In this document: piece by piece, positions 1 through 5,516 of the stretch
Position numbering within the stretch: position 1 is the first letter of the stretch
Layout of the letters: every line of letters begins with the position of its first letter
Assembly: GCA_945873015.1 (NCBI GenBank)
Contig: CAMCBY010000235.1
Span: 1-6,684, forward strand
DNA length: 6,684 nucleotides
Origin: Klebsiella pneumoniae
GTDB lineage: Bacteria > Pseudomonadota > Gammaproteobacteria > Ga0077536
Reading direction: 5' to 3'
Position numbers and translations under genes: made by a program
Notes under the pieces: model-generated
Seen by the model: only the letters and a program-made list of their open reading frames with translations
Databases searched by the model: none
What the model was told of the DNA's origin: nothing

Positions 1-183
1 TGTTGCCTGTCGGCGACACCACTGGCTGAAACCGGCCTCGAGCCAGCACGCGGTAGATCCGGTAAAAGTACGCAGTGCCCGCTGCTCGACCTTGGCATCC
101 TTGATTTAACAGACTGAAATCACAAGAATTAGATCTGTAGAGCCACGGACGGCTAAAGGTCGAGCGCCAGTCAAACGCTAAGC
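1..183. other. Upstream non-coding or gene-tail stretch before the sigma-54 promoter
   Basis: No gene can be defended here. Plus-strand frame 1 is open from the left edge to a TGA at 115-117 and frame 2 to a TAA at 107-109, so the first ~110 bases could be the 3' tail of an upstream gene, but neither short translation is recognisable. The stretch 100-140 is visibly more AT-rich than its surroundings. Since sigma-54 activators bind roughly 80-150 bases upstream of the start site, any PrsR enhancer for the promoter at 184-199 would be expected in this segment. A loose dyad, ACAGA (109-113) with TCTGT (134-138), and an imperfect IHF-like match around 118-131 are present but are weak. Confidence 0.4.
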
Positions 184-199
184 TGGCACGTCACTTGCT
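184..199 (+). promoter_or_regulatory. Sigma-54 (RpoN) -24/-12 promoter
   Basis: The sequence reads TGGCACG, four bases, then TTGCT, matching the RpoN consensus TGGCACG-N4-TTGCW at every fixed position. The invariant GG (185-186) and GC (197-198) are separated by exactly ten bases, as sigma-54 requires. Transcription would begin near base 210, giving a leader of about 106 bases before the sugar transferase start codon. RpoN promoters need an AAA+ activator, and one (PrsR) is encoded in the same cluster. The motif and spacing are seen directly; activation by PrsR is inferred. Confidence 0.88.
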
Positions 200-315
200 C
201 CGTTGCATGCATAAGAGCGATGAGAGGCACGCGGCGGATAACGCCGAAACGAATGCCTCCACGACTACAAAGATTGACGGCACTGGCACAACGACCGACT
301 GGGCAAAAGAGAAAA

Positions 316-1701
316 ATGTTAAGAATTTTCAGGCATTACGTCCCGCGATCGCTGGTCCTGCTCGGACTGGCGGAAATTCTCATCCTGTTCGTTTCCATCT
401 ACCTTGGCGCAAGTTTCCAGCTCGGCAGTTCGGCGTTCTCGACCTCTGAGCAATTGCCGCTGTGGAGTCAGGCGCTGGTGTTTGTTGCGGCCATTGTGCT
501 CGGCATGACGGCGATGGGGCTGTACCACCGCGACCAGCACACCCGCCCCAGCGCGGTGATGCTGCGCCTGGCATTGAGCTTCGTGTGCGGTTTTGTGGTG
601 ATGGGCAGCATCTACCTGCTTATCCCGGACCTGATGGTGGGCTCCGGCATTTTCGCCACCGCGCTGGTCTGTTCGTTCGTCAGCATCGCCAGTTGCCGCC
701 TGATCTGCGTTGCTGGCGAAGACATCGATCAGCGTCAACGGGTGCTGGTGCTGGGTATCGGTGAACGGGCGCGCCAGATCGATAACCTGCGCGGTGGCGT
801 CGACCAGGTGTCGGCCGATGTCATCGGCTACGTTGACCTCGGGTGCGATGAACGACTGGTGGCGGGCGAGCGGATTTTTGCCTTGGGTCAACGCAGTCTG
901 CGCGCTCTGGCGGAAGAACTTGATGTCCACGAAATCGTGGTCGCCACCGACGATCGCCGCAAAGGCTTGCCGGTCGACGATATCCTGGAATGCAAGATGT
1001 ACGGTATCCATATCATGGAAGCCGCCGATTTCTACGAACGTCAGCTTGGCAAGATTCGTATCGACACGCTCCACCCGAGCAACGTGATTTTCGCCGATGG
1101 TTTCACCCAGGCAGTGATACGCAGCAGCGAGAAGCGCGCGATGGACATCGTGGTCAGTGCACTGATGCTGATAGCAACCCTGCCAATCATGGCGGTGACT
1201 GCGGCGGCGATTTACTTCGAGAGTGGCGGCCCGGTTTTGTATCGCCAGGAGCGCGTCGGACGTCGCGGACGCGTTTTCACTCTGCTCAAATTCCGCAGCA
1301 TGCGTCAGGATGCCGAAGCCAATGGCGCGGTGTGGGCCCTGCAGAACGACATGCGCGTCACGCGTATCGGGAATTTCATTCGCAAGACCCGCATCGATGA
1401 ACTGCCGCAGCTGATCAACGTGCTGAAGGGTGACATGAGTTTTGTCGGACCGCGTCCCGAGCGTCCGCAGTTTGTCGCCGAATTGTCGAAGTCGATTCCC
1501 TATTACGACCTGCGTCATTACGTAAAACCCGGTATTACAGGCTGGGCGCAGATTCTTTACCCCTATGGTGCGTCAATCAACGACGCGCGCGAGAAGCTGC
1601 AGTACGACCTCTACTATCTCAAGAACTACAGCATCTTCCTCGACATCAACATCCTGCTGCAGACGATCCAAGTTATACTCTGGCGCAAGGGCGCACGTTG
1701 A
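316..1701 (+). CDS. PEP-CTERM/XrtA-associated polyprenyl-phosphate sugar-1-phosphate transferase (EpsB-like, WcaJ family)
   Basis: Membrane enzyme (461 aa) that would transfer a sugar-1-phosphate from a nucleotide sugar to undecaprenyl phosphate, the first step in building an exopolysaccharide repeat unit at the inner membrane. About four N-terminal transmembrane helices lie near residues 12-33, 52-70, 83-103 and 109-129. A Rossmann-like CoA-binding-type domain follows (VLVLGIGERA, 143-152). The C-terminal bacterial sugar transferase domain opens with a hydrophobic, proline-broken re-entrant helix at 276-301. It then carries KFRSM (325-329), the Asp361-Glu362 pair that corresponds to the catalytic dyad of phosphoglycosyl transferases, GPRPERP (378-384) and KPGITGWAQI (404-413). 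The ATG at 316 is preferred because MLRIFRHYVPRSL is the usual start of this family and an AAGAG-like ribosome site precedes it. An in-frame ATG at 220 would add 32 basic, unconserved-looking residues. The sugar used cannot be told. The gene lies behind the sigma-54 promoter and 86 bases before prsK. Confidence 0.93.
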   Translation: MLRIFRHYVPRSLVLLGLAEILILFVSIYLGASFQLGSSAFSTSEQLPLWSQALVFVAAIVLGMTAMGLYHRDQHTRPSAVMLRLALSFVCGFVVMGSIYLLIPDLMVGSGIFATALVCSFVSIASCRLICVAGEDIDQRQRVLVLGIGERARQIDNLRGGVDQVSADVIGYVDLGCDERLVAGERIFALGQRSLRALAEELDVHEIVVATDDRRKGLPVDDILECKMYGIHIMEAADFYERQLGKIRIDTLHPSNVIFADGFTQAVIRSSEKRAMDIVVSALMLIATLPIMAVTAAAIYFESGGPVLYRQERVGRRGRVFTLLKFRSMRQDAEANGAVWALQNDMRVTRIGNFIRKTRIDELPQLINVLKGDMSFVGPRPERPQFVAELSKSIPYYDLRHYVKPGITGWAQILYPYGASINDAREKLQYDLYYLKNYSIFLDINILLQTIQVILWRKGAR

Positions 1702-1787
1702 GTTTGTCAACACCCGTGACCGTGGTGAGCATAAGCCAATGGAGCTTCGGTAGTCGCTAGCGCGCCTGGAACGGCGCCGGGGAGAGC

Positions 1788-3899
1788 ATGACGACGATTG
1801 CCGGGATCGCGGGCGTAATTGGCGCGGTAGCCTACCTGGCGCTGTTCTGTCTGCTGGTGGTCGCGGCTCGCAGCAAGCCGATTGGCCGCTTGTTGATGGC
1901 GGCCACTGCAGCGTCTGCAGTGTGGTTCGCGGCACAGGCCGTCATCTACCAGTTCCAGGCGCGCATCGGCCTGTCGCCGGATCTCCTGCTGCAAATGGAA
2001 TTTGTGCGCGACCTTGCCTGGCTCGCGTTCTTTGCCCGCCTGTTGTTGAATCTCGGCGACGCCGGCTATCGTTTCACTATCAAGCTCGGTGTCGCCATCA
2101 TGGTCGTCACCTGTGTGCTCGGCATGCTGTTGCCCGAGCTGCTTAATCACACCGTGCTCGGCATCGAATTCACCCGCGCACTGGTGCGCAAATCAGTATT
2201 CTGCATCGCCTTGCTGGTGGCGCTGGGCGTGCTGGTGCTGGTCGAGCAGGTGTTTCGTAACACGTCGCGCGATTCGCGCTGGGCACTCAAACACCTGTGC
2301 TTCGGTATCGGCTTCGTATTCGCCTACGATTTCTATCTGTATGCCGACGCGGTGCTGTTCAATCGGCTCGATACTGTGCTGGTGTCAGCGCGCGGCGTGG
2401 TGAACGCGCTGGTGGTGCCGATGATCGCTATTTCAGCGGCGCGCAACCGGCAATGGGAGATCAAGATATTCGTATCGCGGCGCGTGGTGTTCCACGCGGT
2501 CGTGCTGATCGCCGCTGGCGTCTATCTAATCCTGATGTCGGCCGCCGGATACTACATTCAGGCGATTGGAGGCGAGTGGGGCAGGGCACTGACGACAAGC
2601 TTTTTCAGCGCCGCGCTTCTGCTGCTGCTGACCCTCATTTTCTCGACCCAACTGCGTTCGCGCATTCGCTTGTTCCTGGCGACGCATTTCTATCGCAACA
2701 AGTACGAGTATGGCGAGGAATGGTTGAAATTCACCCAGGCGCTCGCGCGTACCACGCTCGAACCGGACAGTCTGAACGCTACCATCCTGACCGCAGTGTG
2801 CGATATCGTCGACAGTCCGGGTGGGCTGCTGTGGCGTAAGACTTCGTCCGGCAGTTTCGCGGTGGCGGCTACCTATAGCATGTATGAGGATAGTCAGCAG
2901 GAGTTCTCCGCGGGTGACGGGTTTGTGCTGGAGATGACGCGAGACCCGCAGATCTGCGACCTGGCCGATGAAGCACAACTCGAAGGCGGCCGTCTGCGCC
3001 ACGCGCCACAGTGGTTACTGAACATGTCGCGCATCGCACTGCTGGTCCCAATAGTGCACGCCGATGAGTTGCTGGCTATCCTCGCGTTATCGACCTCGCG
3101 CTCCAATCAGCGCTTCGACACCGAGGACTTCAACCTGCTCGGTACCGTAGCGCGCCAGGCCGCCAGCTATCTGGCGCTGGTGCGGGCGACGGATGCGTTG
3201 TCCGAAGCGCGCCAGTTCGAGACCTTCAATCGGCTGTCAGCATTTCTGGTGCACGATCTCAAGAATGTGGTCGCGCAGCTCTCGTTGATCGGCAGTAATG
3301 CGCGCCGTCACCGTCACAATCCCGAATTCATCGACGACGCTTTCAACACTATCGACGACGCGTCCGCCAAGATGAAGCGTATGCTCGCGAGCCTGCGCCA
3401 GCGCCAGTCCGAAGTTGAGAGTGATGAAGTGGTAGAGATGTGTGGGCTGCTGGAAGCCGCTGTCGCGACCAAGGCGGATTGCCAGCCGCGGCCGCACTTC
3501 GAGCGCCCTGCGCAGGAGCTGCGGGTACGGGCAGGACGCGATCAGCTGCAGTCGGTCGTGCAGCACCTGCTGCAGAACGCTATCGAAGCCACGCCCGTCG
3601 AGGGGCGGGTCGAGGTCAGGGTAGAAGGCGGCGCAAGTGAAGTTCGGGCCACGATTACCGATACTGGATGTGGCATGGACCGCGACTTCATCCACAATCG
3701 CTTGTTTCGGCCCTTTGATACCACCAAAGGCAAGGCCGGCATGGGTATAGGCGCCTACGAAAGCCGCCACCTGATCGGCACCATGCAGGGAGAGCTGCTG
3801 GTCGACAGCGAACCTGGGACAGGAACGACCTTCACCATCGTTCTGCCGCTGGCCGAACTCCAAGAACAACACGCAGCACGTATCGCTACTGGACACTGA
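1788..3899 (+). CDS. prsK: XrtA/PEP-CTERM system sensor histidine kinase PrsK
   Basis: Inner-membrane histidine kinase (703 aa) predicted to phosphorylate PrsR. The first ~290 residues form a polytopic domain of about eight or nine hydrophobic segments (for example near 6-27, 69-88, 97-119, 133-152, 168-190, 196-219, 232-258 and 266-286), presumably the sensor; its signal is unknown. A GAF-like domain spans about 315-465. The kinase core has the phospho-acceptor His489 in LVHDLKN, the N box HLLQNAIEA (593-601, Asn597), G1 DTGCGM (625-630), an F-box region RLFRPFDTTKG (638-648), G2 GMGIG (651-655) and G3 GTGT (677-680). All catalytic motifs are intact. GGGGAGAG just before the ATG supports this start. 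The stop overlaps the prsR start by one base, so the two are co-translated. The membrane domain plus GAF plus HDLKN arrangement, next to a PrsR-type regulator and an EpsB-like transferase, makes the PrsK call firm; NtrB-like kinases are the nearest alternative. Confidence 0.94.
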   Translation: MTTIAGIAGVIGAVAYLALFCLLVVAARSKPIGRLLMAATAASAVWFAAQAVIYQFQARIGLSPDLLLQMEFVRDLAWLAFFARLLLNLGDAGYRFTIKLGVAIMVVTCVLGMLLPELLNHTVLGIEFTRALVRKSVFCIALLVALGVLVLVEQVFRNTSRDSRWALKHLCFGIGFVFAYDFYLYADAVLFNRLDTVLVSARGVVNALVVPMIAISAARNRQWEIKIFVSRRVVFHAVVLIAAGVYLILMSAAGYYIQAIGGEWGRALTTSFFSAALLLLLTLIFSTQLRSRIRLFLATHFYRNKYEYGEEWLKFTQALARTTLEPDSLNATILTAVCDIVDSPGGLLWRKTSSGSFAVAATYSMYEDSQQEFSAGDGFVLEMTRDPQICDLADEAQLEGGRLRHAPQWLLNMSRIALLVPIVHADELLAILALSTSRSNQRFDTEDFNLLGTVARQAASYLALVRATDALSEARQFETFNRLSAFLVHDLKNVVAQLSLIGSNARRHRHNPEFIDDAFNTIDDASAKMKRMLASLRQRQSEVESDEVVEMCGLLEAAVATKADCQPRPHFERPAQELRVRAGRDQLQSVVQHLLQNAIEATPVEGRVEVRVEGGASEVRATITDTGCGMDRDFIHNRLFRPFDTTKGKAGMGIGAYESRHLIGTMQGELLVDSEPGTGTTFTIVLPLAELQEQHAARIATGH

Positions 3900-5242
3900 T
3901 GGCAAAGCGCAAACTCCTGGTCGTCGACGACGACCCCGGCCTGCAGAAGCAGCTGAGGTGGAATTTCGAGGACTACGACGTCACCGTGGCGGGCGATCGC
4001 GAAAGCGCGCTGACCGCCCTGCGTCAGACTCAGGCGCCGGTGGTGACGCTGGATCTCGGTCTGCCGCCGGACGCTGCCAATGCGTCCGAAGGGTTGGCTG
4101 CATTGCGTGAGATTCTGGAATTCGCGCCCCGTACCAAGGTGGTGGTGGTGACCGGCAACGATGACCGCGAGGTGGCGGTGCGGGCCGTCGCGCATGGTGC
4201 CTACGACTTCTACGAAAAGCCCATCGACCCGGACGTGCTGCGTCTGATTGTCGAACGAGCCCATGTGCTGTCGGAGCTCGAAGCGGAGAATCAGCGCCTC
4301 GCGCGCCAGGCGACCACCCCGCTGTCCGGCATCATCGCTGGCAGTGCCGCCATGCAGGAAATCTGCCGTCGCATTGAAAAGATCGGTCCGACCGATGCCA
4401 GTGTGCTGTTGCTGGGCGAGAGCGGCACCGGCAAGGAAATCCTGGCCCGGGCCCTGCACGCATTGAGCCCACGCCGAGACAAGGATTTTATCGCCATCAA
4501 CTGCGCCGCGATTCCCGACACGCTGCTTGAGAGCGAACTGTTCGGCTACGAGCGGGGCGCCTTCACCGGCGCCAACAAGCAGACCAAAGGCAAACTCGAG
4601 TTTGCCAACCACGGCACGCTGTTCCTCGACGAAATCGGCGATCTGCCATCCTCGCTCCAGGCCAAACTACTGCGTTTTCTTCAGGAGAGAGTGCTGGAAC
4701 GGGTTGGCGGGCGTGAAGAAATCCCGGTGGATACGCGTGTCATCTGTGCGACCCACCAGGATCTGCGCGGCCAGATTCGCGACAACCGCTTCCGCGAGGA
4801 TTTGTACTACCGCATAAGCGAGGTCTCGGTGCTGATTCCGCCGCTGCGTGACCGTGTCGGCGATACCGTGATGATTGCGCGCGCTTTACTCGCGCAGATG
4901 ATCGAGATGCACCGCGGTCGGATCAAGGATTTCAGCGACGGTGCCATCAAGGCGATGCAGGCCTATGGCTGGCCTGGCAATGTTCGAGAACTCGAGAATC
5001 GGGTCAAGCGTGCGGTCATCATGGCCGACGGCCGCTATATCGAGCCGGACGATCTGGAACTCGAGACGGTGGGCGATACGCGCCTGCCGACCCTCAAGGA
5101 ATGCCGCGAAGAGGCCGAGGCGATCGCTATCCGACGGGCGCTGGCGGTTGCCGATGGGCAGGTCAATCGTGCGGCGGAACTGCTGGGCGTGAGCCGCCCT
5201 ACGGTCTACCACCTGGTCAAGAAGTACGACATCCAGGTGTAG
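3899..5242 (+). CDS. prsR: PEP-CTERM-box sigma-54-dependent response regulator PrsR
   Basis: Cytoplasmic NtrC-type activator (447 aa) that would remodel RpoN-RNA polymerase to open sigma-54 promoters. The receiver domain (about 5-120) has the acidic pocket Asp10-12, phospho-acceptor Asp52, Thr85 and Lys107. Its loop after Asp52 (LGLPPDAANASEG) is longer than in NtrC, which I recall as usual in PrsR proteins. The AAA+ domain (about 145-375) shows Walker A GESGTGKE (173-180), the sigma-54-contacting GAFTGA loop (220-225), Walker B LFLDEI (241-246), an arginine-finger region RFREDLYYR (297-305) and sensor II GWPGNVREL (357-365). A Fis-type helix-turn-helix ends the protein (about 420-441, NRAAELLGVSRPTVYHLVKK). 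Every motif needed for phosphorylation, ATP hydrolysis and sigma-54 contact is intact. The start codon shares one base with the prsK stop (TGATG) and lacks a clear ribosome site, so translational coupling to prsK is likely. AtoC/NtrC-family regulators are full-length relatives; the neighbours decide for PrsR. Confidence 0.95.
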   Translation: MAKRKLLVVDDDPGLQKQLRWNFEDYDVTVAGDRESALTALRQTQAPVVTLDLGLPPDAANASEGLAALREILEFAPRTKVVVVTGNDDREVAVRAVAHGAYDFYEKPIDPDVLRLIVERAHVLSELEAENQRLARQATTPLSGIIAGSAAMQEICRRIEKIGPTDASVLLLGESGTGKEILARALHALSPRRDKDFIAINCAAIPDTLLESELFGYERGAFTGANKQTKGKLEFANHGTLFLDEIGDLPSSLQAKLLRFLQERVLERVGGREEIPVDTRVICATHQDLRGQIRDNRFREDLYYRISEVSVLIPPLRDRVGDTVMIARALLAQMIEMHRGRIKDFSDGAIKAMQAYGWPGNVRELENRVKRAVIMADGRYIEPDDLELETVGDTRLPTLKECREEAEAIAIRRALAVADGQVNRAAELLGVSRPTVYHLVKKYDIQV

Positions 5243-5320
5243 TCTTCGTGACGGGGGCGGGACGCCGGTCGGCTTCTTCGAGGGCCGCACAGAGGGCGCC
5301 TCGGAATGCAAAAAAGCGAC

Positions 5321-5335
5321 AAGGCACAGTGCTTT
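5321..5335. promoter_or_regulatory. Near-perfect palindrome, candidate operator
   Basis: The sequence AAGGCAC-A-GTGCTTT has seven-base arms around one central base, with six of seven positions complementary. It has no loop, so it fits a dimeric protein-binding site better than an RNA hairpin. It sits at the edge of the AT-rich island, about 180 bases before the TolC-family start codon, and touches the candidate -35 box. The binding protein is unknown. Confidence 0.35.
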
Positions 5336-5361
5336 ACCTATTGTTTGTAGTAAGTTACTTT
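5333..5361 (+). promoter_or_regulatory. Weak candidate sigma-70-type promoter for the TolC-family gene
   Basis: TTTACC (5333-5338) and TACTTT (5356-5361) are separated by 17 bases in the only AT-rich part of the gap. They match TTGACA at four of six and TATAAT at three of six positions, so the assignment rests more on spacing and location than on the boxes themselves. If real, it would leave an untranslated leader of about 150 bases. Confidence 0.22.
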
Positions 5362-5383
5362 ATTAACTGAACGAAACTCGATG

Positions 5384-5423
5384 GGAACTTGGCGATAAGG
5401 CCGTTGGAACTTGCGGAACCTTG
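5384..5423 (+). repeat. Three short direct repeats GGAACTTG / GGAACTTG / GGAACCTTG
   Basis: Copies lie at 5384-5391 and 5406-5413 (identical) and at 5415-5423 (one extra C). The first two starts are 22 bases apart, about two helical turns, and the third begins 9 bases after the second. The cluster lies between the candidate promoter and the TolC-family gene. It could be a regulator-binding array or chance; no protein can be assigned. Confidence 0.4.
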
Positions 5424-5516
5424 TGCGTCAAGGCGTCCTGCGGGTGCAGGGAAGCCGCCGCAGCTGGGGCTCACGGGATCGGGCTGACGGACAACCATAG
5501 AACTGGGCTTACGACG

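Larger units (their letters stand above)
5243..5516. other. Intergenic region between prsR and the TolC-family gene
   Basis: This 274-base gap separates two same-strand genes and probably holds the promoter of the downstream gene. GC-rich at both ends, it contains a clearly AT-rich island at about 5333-5375, preceded by an A6 run. A palindrome and direct repeats are listed separately. No well-spaced sigma-54 doublet pair (GG-N10-GC) resembling the one at 184-199 was found. No convincing intrinsic terminator (stem followed by a T run) was seen after prsR, so read-through cannot be excluded. Confidence 0.55.

Noticed and set aside
284..299. Second TGGCAC box resembling a sigma-54 -24 element
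   Set aside because: No GC doublet lies ten bases downstream of its GG, so the -12 element is missing.
220..315. Upstream ATG extending the sugar transferase by 32 residues
   Set aside because: The extension is basic and low in recognisable sequence, while family members begin at MLRIFRHY-like residues. The ATG at 220 would also lie only about 10 bases from the predicted transcript start.
319..1518. Minus-strand 399-codon open frame opposite the sugar transferase
   Set aside because: It is a codon-bias shadow: its translation is rich in His, Gln, Arg and Ala with no domain, and it lies wholly inside a well-recognised plus-strand gene.
1704..1732. TTGTCA as a -35 box for a prsK promoter
   Set aside because: The -35 match is good (five of six), but at 17-base spacing the -10 position reads GAGCAT, and the better CATAAG is 20 bases away.
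3755..4612. Minus-strand 285-codon open frame across the prsK-prsR junction
   Set aside because: It overlaps the ends of two intact motif-bearing genes and is a shadow frame.
5277..5305. Possible terminator hairpin after prsR (CGAGG/CCTCG)
   Set aside because: The stem is only 5-7 pairs with a loop of about 15 bases, and no T run follows; an A run lies downstream instead.
5384..5423. Sigma-54 promoter before the TolC-family gene
   Set aside because: Several GG doublets occur, but none has GC at the required ten-base spacing.
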